A stretch of DNA of 64,000 bases from Helicobacter sp. 12S02232-10 (GTDB lineage: Bacteria > Campylobacterota > Campylobacteria > Campylobacterales > Helicobacteraceae), in NCBI RefSeq assembly GCF_002272895.1, contig NZ_MLAQ01000002.1:62001-126000 (forward strand), given 5' to 3'. Shown piece by piece: positions 23,492-35,450 of this stretch. Within the stretch, counting starts at the first letter, position 1; each line of letters starts with the position of its first letter. A program made the translations under genes and the position numbers. The notes beneath the pieces are model-generated. The model was not told the origin of the DNA. It did not search any database and saw only the letters and a list, made by a program, of their open reading frames with translations.

Positions 23492-24708
23492 TATTTATCT
23501 CCTTTGCTAAAGGCTTTGGCTATTTGGCTTGTGCCAAATGAAACCCCTTTAGTGATCGCACTCTTAACCTTGTTTCCGCCCATTGCTCCTACTGCTGTAT
23601 CAATGCCTTTGCCGACTATATTTCCCCCGACTTTACTTCCAAGACCAGCAGTTGCCATATTAAGACCGGCTCCCACTAATCCGCCGATAATGCCCCCGCC
23701 TGCTCCTTGATAGCCTGATTTGGCTGCTCCTGCTAATCCTCCAAAGACTGCCCCACCTGCACTTAAGGCTGCCTTACCCATATCATTCATTCCCTGTATT
23801 CCCGTGCTTGTCCCAAAGAGGGCATCAATCATAGCTGGGATTTGCTTGATGAGCAAAAGGCATAAAAAGGACATAATTAAAATCATTGTCAAAATCCCAT
23901 CTATTGCAGCTATTTTCTTTGTTCCTTGAACTAGGGTTTCAATAAATCCCTGTTTTGGTTCATCGGGAATATATTTTAAAAGCTGCTCTGTAACCTTAAA
24001 ATTAAGCGTTGCTAATAATAAAATCAAAGGTTGATAAAAAGTGAGTGAAAGGATTTTTTTAATATAAGCCCAAGCAAAACCTCTGGTTTGGGAGAAATAG
24101 ATGAGCGGTAAAATTAAAAGTGCAAAGGCTTTATAAATAGTGATTTCAATAGAAATAATAATGACAAAATAACAGACAAATAAAATAAAAATAATCTCTA
24201 TAATAGCTATAGCCAATGTTAAAGCTAATGAAACGAAGTATGTAATAAAATTACTGACTCCAATATCTTTAAATACTGTATGAACAAGTGTTTCTATTGA
24301 ACCAAAAGTCTTTTTAATCAAAATACTGATAGCATTTTGAGAGGTTACATTGGCTTGATTTTCAAGATTTGAGTTTCCTGATGCTACAATCGCATCGCTT
24401 ATTTTATTTGAGAGATAAAATAACGTTTGATCAAAATATTGATTGAATGTATCAGGATATTGTCTTGCCCAATTATAAAAGCCCACAAAAAGAATAAAGA
24501 CCAATAAGTTGATAATGGTTTTAAATTCAAACATATCATTGTTTTTGAGCTTTTTAATTACAAAGAGCAAAATAAGTAAAATCGTAATAACATTGACAAT
24601 AGCTGTAGTATGGAGTAAAATAGAAAAATTTTTTGCCATATTATCTGCAAAATTATTTAAAAAGCCCGTAAAAATACCAATCAAGCTTTCAAATAAATTA
24701 GTATCCAT
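23491..24708 (-). CDS. virB6: VirB6-family polytopic membrane protein, 405 aa
   Basis: The inner-membrane channel component has several hydrophobic helices: about 32-50 (TAIVNVITILLILLFVI), 65-82 (IINLLVFILFVGFY), 160-195 (FVSLALTLAIAIIEIIFILF, then VCYFVIIISIEI), 205-220 and 270-290 (IDGILTMILIMSFLCLLLI). The C-terminus from about 310 is a glycine/alanine-rich region (GAVFGGLAGAAKSGYQGAGG) seen in many Helicobacter/Campylobacter VirB6/TrbL proteins. The start overlaps the virB4 stop by eleven bases, and AAAGG lies in the overlap, so VirB4 and VirB6 are coupled. Confidence 0.9.
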   Translation of the reverse strand: MDTNLFESLIGIFTGFLNNFADNMAKNFSILLHTTAIVNVITILLILLFVIKKLKNNDMFEFKTIINLLVFILFVGFYNWARQYPDTFNQYFDQTLFYLSNKISDAIVASGNSNLENQANVTSQNAISILIKKTFGSIETLVHTVFKDIGVSNFITYFVSLALTLAIAIIEIIFILFVCYFVIIISIEITIYKAFALLILPLIYFSQTRGFAWAYIKKILSLTFYQPLILLLATLNFKVTEQLLKYIPDEPKQGFIETLVQGTKKIAAIDGILTMILIMSFLCLLLIKQIPAMIDALFGTSTGIQGMNDMGKAALSAGGAVFGGLAGAAKSGYQGAGGGIIGGLVGAGLNMATAGLGSKVGGNIVGKGIDTAVGAMGGNKVKSAITKGVSFGTSQIAKAFSKGDK

Positions 24709-27067
24709 TCAAAAACCTTTCTTTATAGTCGTTGGGATAAGTATTTTTAAGATTTTTAAGTTTTTGAACCGAATGGCTTGATGAGCTTAGGATATTTAGA
24801 TAATTTCCCAATTTAGCGAGATTAACATCAAGGATATTAGAAGTCCCATCAAGCCTGTTTTTCAATAAGATTTTCCTATCTCTTGCATTGGCACTGAGTA
24901 AAAAATTTTCTTCGGATTCTGTAAGATTAATGCCATAACTTTTGATTTTTTCAATGTCTCTAGTGGGATACAAAATAATATGAGCCATATTGGCTACTAT
25001 AGAAGAAGCGTTTTTAACGCCATCTAACTGATTGATATCTTGAAAGGCTAATGCCAAAACGCCATTGACTTTTCTGGCTTGCGTGAGAGTCAGATTGATT
25101 TTATCAATCATCGTATCAATTTCTGTATAGCTCTTTGCCTCATCAATAAAGATAAAAAAGCCTTTGGCATTTTCTTTGGCTTCAAAAATCATTTTGTGAA
25201 ACAGATATAAGGCAATCAAACTCGCATCTTTAGTGGAATTAACAATAAAGTCCATATTGATGCAAGTGATTTGTTTCTCAAAGCTCAGGGAGTCTTTGAG
25301 ACTATTAAAGAGCGGGTTTTTCAAATAACGAGTAAGCTGCATTTGGATATGTTGGTCAGATGTCTTTAAAATTCCCTCTGCGATGTCGCTCAGTCCAAAT
25401 GTAATATTTTGATGATAAAGATTGTGATAGGTATCGTTGATAGCTTTTTCAATCGCAGCGATTTTTTCAATATCATCGGGATTATTTTCGTCCAATCCGA
25501 TTAAAAATCCTAGCCAACTTGATAAAAAGGCAATATTCTCTGTTTTATACTCCAGCGTAAAAGGATTGATATAAAATTCTTCTCCATCATTATATTCCCC
25601 ATCAAAAAATTCCGTCATTATTTTCATCCCATACAATCTGTCAAGGGTTAAAATATTGATGTCATATTTGAGGCAATTAGCGATTAAAAAGCTCATCAAG
25701 GTTGTTTTTCCCGCTCCTGTTCCCCCGATAATCATTGTATGCCCTAAGACCATATCTCCTGCTTGTTTGACTTCTTGAGCGTGAAAATTAAATAAGAACG
25801 GCGACATACTTTGATTTTTAAAAATACTTAGAGGCATATTTCCCCAAGAGTTTTTATCTCTGCCTGTGTGTTCTTTTTCAAACAAAATCATTGAAGCGAT
25901 ATTACGGCTTACTTGTAGCCTTTTTCTGGCATTAAGTTTGCTTTTATTAGGGAAGAAACTAAAAAATGTCGGGAGCATATTAATGGTCTCATTAATTGCA
26001 ACAAGCCCGTTTTTGATAAAAATATTGGCAATCTCTTGGGATTTGAGATTTAAATTTTCCTTGCTTTTTTCTTTTACTAAAACCATCAAAGAAATATATT
26101 GAATGAGCAGTCTGTCAGACTTTACCAGTTCTTTTAATTCATCAAATTGCCCTTTTATCAAGGGGCTTGCACGTCTTCGTTTTTCAGTGATTTTAGAAAC
26201 AGCCTTATCTTTAGAAATTGCATCGATATTAATAATTACATCAAATTCAGCCTCCAAGTGTAAAATATTGCTTAATGGCAATGAGGAGGTCGTTTCACTG
26301 TCATAAGCTTTAATTGCTACAAAGCGATTAAAAATTCGTTGCCCATTAAAATCTTGAATAAAATAATCTTTGTGAAAAGAAACATTGGAAGCAATATAGC
26401 TGTCTCCCAAGATTCCGTTATCAGGAAAAAACTTGATATAAATACCGTTAATATATTCTGCATAAAAACGCAAGAGGTCAATGGAATTCATCTTTTTGGG
26501 ATTTAGGGGACTAAGCGCATGTAAAACCCTTTGTATCACTGCAGAAAGCAGAGTTTGTTTATTGATATAGGTAATATTGGTATTGTTATTTTCCCCCGCA
26601 TCTTCTTTGATAGAAGTAGTTATTTCTATTTTTTTCTTCTCAAAAAAACCTTTGATATTACTGTTTTTTGTTTCAAAGATAATAAAATAAGAACTAGTAT
26701 AAACCTTTTCCTTACCCTCCCAAAGATTGATTATTCTTTTGGCATAGGAGTTTTTGATATGGTTGTATTCCCTGTTGAACTCTAATTTTCTGCGTTTGGT
26801 AATGATTTTGATTTCAACCTCTTCAGAGATGGCATTCAGCGCATTGATGCGTTCGATAAACAAACTCTCTATACTCCCTGAATCCAAATCGTAATAGTTA
26901 ATGCCTTCAAGGCTGATTGCTCCGATAAAATTTTCTGTTTTACTCACAATCAAATCTTGATCATAAATCCCTAGGATATTGTTTTCTTCTATCATTGAAA
27001 AATGCTTTGGGGTACCAATATTCAATAAGGAATCAAAAATATTTTTTATGCCTTCGGTAAAATTCAT
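24698..27067 (-). CDS. virB4: VirB4-family T4SS ATPase, 789 aa
   Basis: The large ATPase powers pilus biogenesis and substrate passage at the inner membrane. An N-terminal CagE/TrbE/VirB4 domain runs to about 400 (FIGAISLEGINYYDLDSG; DLLRFYAEYINGIY; LPTFFSFFPNKSKLNARKRL). Walker A is MIIGGTGAGKTTLMSFLIAN (about 445-464), Walker B is GFFIFIDEAKSYTEID (about 635), and LTLTQARKVNGVLALAFQDI follows. The size is normal. VirB3 is separate here and not fused as in Campylobacter. It is followed by virB6, with virB5 absent from the usual slot. Confidence 0.96.
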   Translation of the reverse strand: MNFTEGIKNIFDSLLNIGTPKHFSMIEENNILGIYDQDLIVSKTENFIGAISLEGINYYDLDSGSIESLFIERINALNAISEEVEIKIITKRRKLEFNREYNHIKNSYAKRIINLWEGKEKVYTSSYFIIFETKNSNIKGFFEKKKIEITTSIKEDAGENNNTNITYINKQTLLSAVIQRVLHALSPLNPKKMNSIDLLRFYAEYINGIYIKFFPDNGILGDSYIASNVSFHKDYFIQDFNGQRIFNRFVAIKAYDSETTSSLPLSNILHLEAEFDVIINIDAISKDKAVSKITEKRRRASPLIKGQFDELKELVKSDRLLIQYISLMVLVKEKSKENLNLKSQEIANIFIKNGLVAINETINMLPTFFSFFPNKSKLNARKRLQVSRNIASMILFEKEHTGRDKNSWGNMPLSIFKNQSMSPFLFNFHAQEVKQAGDMVLGHTMIIGGTGAGKTTLMSFLIANCLKYDINILTLDRLYGMKIMTEFFDGEYNDGEEFYINPFTLEYKTENIAFLSSWLGFLIGLDENNPDDIEKIAAIEKAINDTYHNLYHQNITFGLSDIAEGILKTSDQHIQMQLTRYLKNPLFNSLKDSLSFEKQITCINMDFIVNSTKDASLIALYLFHKMIFEAKENAKGFFIFIDEAKSYTEIDTMIDKINLTLTQARKVNGVLALAFQDINQLDGVKNASSIVANMAHIILYPTRDIEKIKSYGINLTESEENFLLSANARDRKILLKNRLDGTSNILDVNLAKLGNYLNILSSSSHSVQKLKNLKNTYPNDYKERFLNGY

Positions 27068-27076
27068 TACAAACCT

Positions 27077-27340
27077 TTACGCATAATAAATTTTGATATC
27101 AGTTTTCATCAAAAAACTTGCAAACAAAATGTCTGTGATGTCTTCATCAAAGAATTCGGCGACATAAAAACTCACAATTGCACAGATAAAAAATAATAAA
27201 GCAAATAAAAACGAATAGTTTGCTAAAGCAAGGGCGGCAAACGAACAAATCACCCACGAATTAAAATTTAGTCCCAAAAGTTTTTCTTTTTTGGTAAGTT
27301 CTCTGATGTTTGGAACTTCAACATTTGTAACTTGTAACAT
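27077..27340 (-). CDS. virB3: VirB3-family membrane protein, 87 aa
   Basis: The short protein has the VirB3 layout: polar N-terminus (VPNIRELTKKEKLLGLNFNS), then two closely spaced hydrophobic helices (about 29-60: WVICSFAALALANYSFLFAL, LFFICAIVSFYVA). It ends in a polar tail with the 'D..ILFASFLMK' segment. VirB3 assists VirB4 at the inner membrane in pilus assembly. It lies between virB2 and virB4, nine bases from each. Confidence 0.88.
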   Translation of the reverse strand: MLQVTNVEVPNIRELTKKEKLLGLNFNSWVICSFAALALANYSFLFALLFFICAIVSFYVAEFFDEDITDILFASFLMKTDIKIYYA

Positions 27341-27349
27341 TCTCTTGCC

Positions 27350-27637
27350 TTAAAACAGCCATTGAGCTATTGCTTGAGAATGCGTGATTGCTAAAGACCC
27401 CAGAATGATGCTTAAGCAAGCGAGACCGACTTCTTTCCATCTCTCTAAATTTTTTAAAAAATAGATGGCTACTGCAATGATGATTAACGCTCCGATGGTT
27501 TTCATCAGGGTGCTGGAAAAATAACCTGTAATTTTTTGGATCTTTTGTTCCAAACCATCAGCAGCGCTTGCAAAATTACAATACATAAGCAACAAGACAA
27601 GCCCTAAAGGCATACGATTTTTAGTTTGAATTTTCAT
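27350..27637 (-). CDS. virB2: VirB2-family major pilin, 95 aa
   Basis: A signal peptide (MPLGLVLLLMYCNFASA, cleavage after ASA near residue 25) is followed by a short polar segment and two hydrophobic helices, about 45-61 (LMKTIGALIIIAVAIYFL) and 72-85 (LACLSIILGSLAI). This is the T-pilin/CagC architecture. Processed subunits are stored in the inner membrane and form the pilus. AAAAGGAAAAAA precedes the ATG. It is the second gene of the transfer operon. Confidence 0.88.
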   Translation of the reverse strand: MKIQTKNRMPLGLVLLLMYCNFASAADGLEQKIQKITGYFSSTLMKTIGALIIIAVAIYFLKNLERWKEVGLACLSIILGSLAITHSQAIAQWLF

Positions 27638-27647
27638 TTTTTTCCTT

Positions 27648-28379
27648 TTATGAGATTTTTAGTTTTTGAAATTCTTGAACCTCAGAGCCGTTGTCTGAAT
27701 TTTCTGGTATGGGAGGAGGAGAAACAATGTAATTATTTAAAGCGGTTGTGATTCTTTTTTTGATGATGGCTTGATGGTAGGAGCATTTAATACTTGGTAA
27801 TGCCTTACCTGTCAGCATTTCGTAAGAAATGATGGTTTCAAAACATTCGTTCTGCTTGTCTTTAAAACGCAAAAAAACATTTTGCATTGCGCTTAAATCT
27901 TTTTTGTCTCTAAAGTCAGTAACTTCAAATTCTCCGCCCTCAATACTTAAAGTTTTTCCATCAAAATCTTTAACAACTTTTGCAAGGATTAATTGAATGT
28001 TCTTGTAGAATCTTGAGGGTAAAATCTCTTCGCCGTTTTCTTTGTGTGTCGGCGGATTGAGAGCAGGGATTTTTCGATAATCAAGCAATGTGATTTTTAC
28101 ACAATCAAAGTTTAAATATTCATATCTGATAAACCCCATCTCTTGGAGAAAAAACAACCAATTTTTGATGGTTTTTTTGGTAACATTGAATCGAAAACTC
28201 TTGTCTTGTTTTTGAATTAAAAAAGTCCCTGTCTTAACAGTGGCACTTTCGAGATAATCCAAAAATTCTATAATCAAATATTGATAAAACACAAAGATTT
28301 TTGAATTCAAACTACCCGCAAAGAAATTCAGTAACTTTTTGTCCCGAGTGTAGTTATAGAATATTGAAGCATCAAACAA
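27648..28379 (-). CDS. Putative DNA-binding/regulatory protein, 243 aa, first gene of the transfer operon
   Basis: The start is a TTG (MFDASIFYNYTRDKKLL) with GAAAGG eight bases before it; no upstream in-frame ATG fits. Residues about 55-95 (SFRFNVTKKTIKNWLFFLQE, MGFIRYEYLNFDCVKITLLD) look like a winged helix, similar to replication-initiator or plasmid regulator folds. The C-terminal third is mixed polar with IISYEMLTGKALPSIKCSYH. No export signal. Being first in the operon, next to a motif array (28459-28545), it may be an autoregulator, but this is inferred. A replication initiator is the alternative. Confidence 0.7.
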   Translation of the reverse strand: MFDASIFYNYTRDKKLLNFFAGSLNSKIFVFYQYLIIEFLDYLESATVKTGTFLIQKQDKSFRFNVTKKTIKNWLFFLQEMGFIRYEYLNFDCVKITLLDYRKIPALNPPTHKENGEEILPSRFYKNIQLILAKVVKDFDGKTLSIEGGEFEVTDFRDKKDLSAMQNVFLRFKDKQNECFETIISYEMLTGKALPSIKCSYHQAIIKKRITTALNNYIVSPPPIPENSDNGSEVQEFQKLKIS

Positions 28380-28421
28380 TTTTCAGCCTTTCACTAGACT
28401 GAAGCTTATGCTTTGCTTAAT

Positions 28422-28427
28422 ATTGTA
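28422..28427 (-). promoter_or_regulatory. Candidate -10 box of the transfer operon
   Basis: TACAAT on the minus strand lies 43 bases upstream of the TTG start, giving a leader of about 35 bases. No clear -35 was seen, as is normal in Helicobacter. It sits 32 bases from the GTGAAA motif array. Confidence 0.45.
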
Positions 28428-28435
28428 TTTTTAGA

Positions 28436-28441
28436 TATAAT
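28436..28441 (+). promoter_or_regulatory. Candidate -10 box for dnaN
   Basis: TATAAT (in TTAGATATAATATT) points towards dnaN, with a leader of about 150 bases. The leader contains the TTTCAC/GTGAAA motifs, so binding there could also block dnaN transcription. Another AT-rich box nearer to dnaN cannot be excluded. Confidence 0.4.
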
Positions 28442-28458
28442 ATTAAAAATTTGGTAAT

Positions 28459-28545
28459 GTGAAAAAATGTGAAAATAAAAATAAAACTTTTCACATCAAA
28501 AAACCCATTATTAAGACTATTTCATAGTATTTTTCACTATTTCAC
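28459..28545. repeat. Array of TTTCAC/GTGAAA motifs between the transfer operon and dnaN
   Basis: Copies are at 28459-28464 and 28469-28474 (GTGAAA, ten bases apart), 28489-28494 (TTTCAC), 28532-28537 and 28540-28545 (TTTCAC, eight bases apart). The second and third form a 9-bp inverted repeat, ATGTGAAAA / TTTTCACAT. A helical-turn spacing with paired inverted copies suggests a multi-site operator in this divergent intergenic region. DnaA boxes are related but not identical. Confidence 0.6.
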
Positions 28546-28596
28546 TGAAACCTACTATGTATTATTTAAAATGTTATAAATTTAAGGAGATACGAA

Positions 28597-32006
<3,410 letters not shown>

Positions 32007-32029
32007 TTTAATTTAAAACAAAGGAAAAA

Positions 32030-32704
32030 TTGCAAGCGATGGATTTTTTTTTAGAATTGATTACAAATATTAACATTATTTTTTATATTTTGGCTTATCT
32101 AGTTGGGGGAATTCCCTTCGGACTGCTTTTAACTAAAGCCTTTTGTGGTGTAGATATTCGTAAATCAGGTTCTGGAAGTATTGGAGCAACAAATGTTTAT
32201 CGAGCACTTAGAGAAATTGATGCAAAAAAAGCAAAAATTTTATCAATTTTTACGATTCTTTTGGACGCAATTAAGGGTTTAATAATTGTGCTTTTAGCGA
32301 AAATTTTTGGTTTGAGTTATGAGACTCAATGGATGATTGCTATTTTATCAATTTTGGGGCATTGTTATAGTCCTTATTTAAATTTTAGTGGTGGAAAAGG
32401 GGTTTCTACCGCTATTGGTTCTGTAATTTTATTGATGCCTATTGAAGGAATTTTAGGTCTTATTGTTTGGGGAATAATCGGTAAAGTTTTCAAAGTCTCT
32501 TCACTTTCTTCACTCTTAGGAGTTTTGAGTGGGATTGGTTTGACTTTTATCATTCCTTATATTTTGCCCCTCCCTGATAGCATTTCTATCATTTCTCAAG
32601 TTGGAACACATGTTCCTGTTGTTATTATCGGTATTATTGTTTTATATACCCATATTCCAAATATTGTGCGTCTTATTCGAGGCAAAGAAAAAAAGGTTTT
32701 TTAA
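32030..32704 (+). CDS. plsY: Glycerol-3-phosphate acyltransferase PlsY
   Basis: Inner-membrane acyltransferase that uses acyl-phosphate to make lysophosphatidate. Motifs: VGGIPFGLLLTK, SGSGSIGATNVYRALRE and LGHCYSPYLNFSGGKGVSTA, with about five membrane helices. The TTG at 32030 is favoured as start because AAAGGA is five bases before it, whereas the first ATG is 14 bases from that site. 23 bases after gyrB; folB follows almost at once. Confidence 0.95.
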   Translation: MQAMDFFLELITNINIIFYILAYLVGGIPFGLLLTKAFCGVDIRKSGSGSIGATNVYRALREIDAKKAKILSIFTILLDAIKGLIIVLLAKIFGLSYETQWMIAILSILGHCYSPYLNFSGGKGVSTAIGSVILLMPIEGILGLIVWGIIGKVFKVSSLSSLLGVLSGIGLTFIIPYILPLPDSISIISQVGTHVPVVIIGIIVLYTHIPNIVRLIRGKEKKVF

Positions 32705-32707
32705 TCA

Positions 32708-33043
32708 TTGGAATCTTTAACACTGATTATCCAAAATTTAGAGTTTGAGACTATTATTGGTATTTTAGATTTTGAAAGAAAAAATCCTCAAAAAATTCTT
32801 CTTGAAGGCGAATTTACCTATAATTATAAAGAAAAAGGCTTTATTGATTATGTAATGCTTAAAAATTTTATTAAACAACTTTTAGAAGCTAATCAATATG
32901 GTCTTTTGGAAGAAGCTTTATTGGATATTATAAAAAATTTAAAACAAAATTTTGATTCTATTTCATCTGTTTGTTTGACACTTAAAAAACTTCATATTAT
33001 TAATGATTGTATTGTAGGAGTAAAAATAAATAAAATTTTTTAA
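32708..33043 (+). CDS. folB: Dihydroneopterin aldolase-like protein (FolB)
   Basis: 111 residues with the short FolB fold (LTLIIQNLEFETIIGILDFE, then QKILLEGEF and KLHIINDCIVGVKINKIF), forming folate precursor 6-hydroxymethyldihydropterin. It starts with TTG three bases after the plsY stop, so it is probably translated by coupling. The conserved E in TIIGILDFE and K in LTLKKLH fit the active-site positions. The divergent end makes this a family-level assignment. Confidence 0.8.
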   Translation: MESLTLIIQNLEFETIIGILDFERKNPQKILLEGEFTYNYKEKGFIDYVMLKNFIKQLLEANQYGLLEEALLDIIKNLKQNFDSISSVCLTLKKLHIINDCIVGVKINKIF

Positions 33044-33066
33044 GTTTATTTTATCTATAAATAAAT

Positions 33067-33083
33067 TATAATAATAAATATTA
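33067..33083 (+). promoter_or_regulatory. Fur-type operator over a -10 box before the TonB receptor
   Basis: TAATAATAAATATTA at 33069-33083 matches 14 of 15 positions of the reported H. pylori Fur consensus TAATAATnATTATTA. TATAAT at 33067-33072 overlaps it. Binding of iron-loaded Fur would cover the promoter. NikR, which also regulates such receptors, is an alternative. Confidence 0.6.
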
Positions 33084-33105
33084 TTTTTATAACAAGGACA
33101 ATACG

Positions 33106-35268
33106 ATGTTTAAAAATCAACTTGGCATTATGATTTCGCTTCTTATGCCTTTATCTGTTTTATTTGCAGATGAACCTCAAAATTATACTTTGGATAAGGT
33201 TACAGCATCTGGAGAAAAAGAATTCCAATTCAATAATAAAGATTTTATTAATGAAAAGGATTTGGGGGCGCGTCAAGCAAATCAAATGTCAGACGTATTT
33301 GCCACACAACCAGATATCAATGTCGGGGGCGGTGGTATGATGGCTCAAAAGATTTATGTTAGGGGCATTGAAGACAGATTGCTTCGTGTAACCATTGATG
33401 GAGCGGCTCAAAATGGTAATGCTTTTCACCATCAAGGCAATACGATCATTGATCCTGGAATGCTTAAAGAGGTTGAAGTCACTAAGGGTGCTGCAAATGC
33501 TTCTGCAGGTCCAGGTGCTTTAGCTGGGGCGATCACTATGACGACGAAAGATGCTTCAGATTTACTCGAAAAAGGTCAAAATTTTGGTGCTTCTTTATCA
33601 AGTTCTTTTTATACGAATTTTGGTATCAGAGAAAACGCGATTGTTTATGGACGCGGTAAATATTTTGATATTTTGGGATATTATACACATCAAAATATTT
33701 TTTATTATCGTGATGGTGAGCATACTTTTAAAAATCTTTTCCATCCGACATTTGAAGATAAAGTACTAGGTTCTGCTTCACAACAAAATAATGTTTTATT
33801 GAAAGCAAACGGCTATATCAATGATAAAGATAAAATTACTTTTACTTACAATCTAACGCGTGATGATGCGACTAGACCATTTCGAGCAAATGTTACCAAT
33901 CCTCCTGCAAGTGCGCAAGAAGATAAAGTCGATTTTGCTCAAGAACTTTTTCATCACGTTGATAGCAATAATAATGCTTCTTTTGAATATAACCATCAAG
34001 GCGATAAAAATTTTGGTAGCCCTAAAATCAAACTTGATGCTTATGGAAGCGTTCGAAATATCCATTTAACTCCTTTGTTTGATCCAAACAATACAAAAAC
34101 AGCTGATGGTCAGCCGATAGCAGAAGCTGATTTTGAAGGCAGCACCCCAAGAAACATATTTTTAAATAACTTTGGAGCAGATTTGAAGATTTCTCATCCG
34201 ATTACTCAAGATTATAAGAATACATTTGATTGGGGTCTTGATTATCAAAATATGACCGTTATGGATAAGGATCAAAAAATTGTTACTCCTGAACAAAGAG
34301 GAAGGGAAAGCAGTAATATTATGGGGGCTTATGTTCAGGCGAATTATTCAGTTTTGAAGTCTTTAACCATTGGTGCGGGAACTAGATATGATGTCTATAC
34401 TTATTTTGACAAAAATTCCCATAATCACGTTACACAAGGCTTTAGCCCTAGTGTTGCGATTCTCTATAATCCTATTGATCCAATAGATGTAAAACTTTCT
34501 TATGCTTATGTAACTCGCGGGGCTTTACCTGGAGATGCTTTATTGATTCAAGATCCTGATGTTATTATTGATCCTCATTTAAAATCTGAGAAAGGACAAA
34601 ATGTTGAATTTGACATTGACTATACTCAAGAATATTTCAGTTTGAGAGGAGCGGTGTTTTATCAGGTGATCGGTGATTTTATCAATAGTTATGGAAAGGA
34701 TAATGTGATAACTCCAGATGGAGATATAGATGCCAATAGGGGGATGAGAACAAATTTAAAAGATAAAATAAATATTTATGGCTATGAACTTGGAGCGACT
34801 TTTAATTATGAAAATTTTATGGCAACTTTCGGATTTGCAAGGAGTTATCCCACAGTTAGAGGTGCCTTGATTGCAGATACTTATGAATTAGGTGCTACAA
34901 CGGGATTTAATTATACCTTAAGATTACAATATGTTTTTCCGACCATCGGATTGGATATTTCTTGGTTGAGTAGATTTGTGCAAACGCTTGATTATAGGGG
35001 TTATGATATTTATAATCAGGAATTCAGCAATGTCCATAAGCCCGGCTATGGAGTGCATAATATTTATGTCAATTGGACACCTCCAAAAATTAAAGGCTTA
35101 TCATTTTCTATTGTTTTGAACAATATTTTCAATAAATTTTATATTGATCAAACTTCTCCGATTAAAGTTGAAGCTGATGGTTCTGCGAGTGAATCTATCA
35201 ATCAAGTCAGAAAAGCTTTAGCAGAACCCGGATTTGATGGGCGGTTTGAAATTTCTTATAAATTTTAG
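33106..35268 (+). CDS. TonB-dependent outer-membrane receptor (FrpB-like)
   Basis: 720 residues. A signal peptide (LLMPLSVLFADE) is followed by a plug with DVFATQPDINVGGGGMMAQK, IYVRGIEDRLLRVTIDGAAQ and LKEVEVTKGAANASAGPGAL. A 22-strand barrel follows and ends in FDGRFEISYKF with a terminal aromatic residue. The plug sequence (GIEDRLLRVTIDGA, AFHHQGNTIIDP) is like the FrpB family of Helicobacter, known for iron, heme or nickel uptake. The overlapping Fur-type operator and the GlcG/HbpS-like gene downstream favour iron/heme. A hairpin terminator follows. The substrate cannot be fixed from the sequence. Confidence 0.92.
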   Translation: MFKNQLGIMISLLMPLSVLFADEPQNYTLDKVTASGEKEFQFNNKDFINEKDLGARQANQMSDVFATQPDINVGGGGMMAQKIYVRGIEDRLLRVTIDGAAQNGNAFHHQGNTIIDPGMLKEVEVTKGAANASAGPGALAGAITMTTKDASDLLEKGQNFGASLSSSFYTNFGIRENAIVYGRGKYFDILGYYTHQNIFYYRDGEHTFKNLFHPTFEDKVLGSASQQNNVLLKANGYINDKDKITFTYNLTRDDATRPFRANVTNPPASAQEDKVDFAQELFHHVDSNNNASFEYNHQGDKNFGSPKIKLDAYGSVRNIHLTPLFDPNNTKTADGQPIAEADFEGSTPRNIFLNNFGADLKISHPITQDYKNTFDWGLDYQNMTVMDKDQKIVTPEQRGRESSNIMGAYVQANYSVLKSLTIGAGTRYDVYTYFDKNSHNHVTQGFSPSVAILYNPIDPIDVKLSYAYVTRGALPGDALLIQDPDVIIDPHLKSEKGQNVEFDIDYTQEYFSLRGAVFYQVIGDFINSYGKDNVITPDGDIDANRGMRTNLKDKINIYGYELGATFNYENFMATFGFARSYPTVRGALIADTYELGATTGFNYTLRLQYVFPTIGLDISWLSRFVQTLDYRGYDIYNQEFSNVHKPGYGVHNIYVNWTPPKIKGLSFSIVLNNIFNKFYIDQTSPIKVEADGSASESINQVRKALAEPGFDGRFEISYKF

Positions 35269-35319
35269 TTCCAAGATGCTTTTTGCAAATTATTGACAGC
35301 CATCTCCTTAAGTCATATA

Positions 35320-35356
35320 AAAGATAAGATTTCTTCATCTTATCTTTCTTTTTTAT
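35320..35356 (+). terminator. Intrinsic terminator of the TonB receptor gene
   Basis: A perfect 11-bp inverted repeat (AAAGATAAGAT / ATCTTATCTTT, 6-base loop TTCTTC) is followed by CTTTTTTATT. It lies 52 bases past the receptor stop. The stem is AT-rich but long, with a good T-run. Confidence 0.75.
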
Positions 35357-35406
35357 TAATTTTTATTAATTTAAGTGGTTCTTAAGCCCTATATAGCGAG
35401 TTTGAG

Positions 35407-35412
35407 TATAAT
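35407..35412 (+). promoter_or_regulatory. -10 box of the GlcG/HbpS-like gene
   Basis: TATAAT in GAGTATAATC lies about 40 bases before the start codon, giving a leader of some 30 bases. No clear Fur box was seen here. Confidence 0.55.
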
Positions 35413-35450
35413 CATAAAATCAGGTAAAAAAATATCACAAGGAATTAATT

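Larger units (their letters stand above)
1..28379 (-). mobile_element. Integrative/conjugative element, partial (type IV secretion system block)
   Basis: A continuous leftward block encodes virB2, B3, B4, B6, B7-like, B8, B9, B10, B11 and virD4 homologues together with a topoisomerase I, SSB, a MobC-like protein, an ArdC-like protein and a primase-like gene. This set is typical of Helicobacter/Campylobacter conjugative elements of the tfs3/tfs4 (TnPZ) class and is distinct from the cag island. The right limit is placed at the last transfer gene because dnaN follows at once. The left limit lies outside the window, where a relaxase and an integrase would be expected. No AAGAATG-type TnPZ end was found in 28380-28596, so the exact boundary is unresolved. 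Whether the element is integrated or joined to the chromosome by assembly cannot be told from sequence alone. Confidence 0.85.

Noticed and set aside
15735-27637. Identification as the cag pathogenicity island
   Set aside because: No cagA and no cag-specific genes; VirB proteins are of the conjugative type and are accompanied by topA, ssb and MobC-like genes.
28380-28596. Possible oriC or DnaA-box cluster at dnaN
   Set aside because: TTTTCACA-like motifs are close to but not the Campylobacterota DnaA box, dnaA is not adjacent and no AT-rich unwinding element with the expected layout was seen. Kept only as a motif array.
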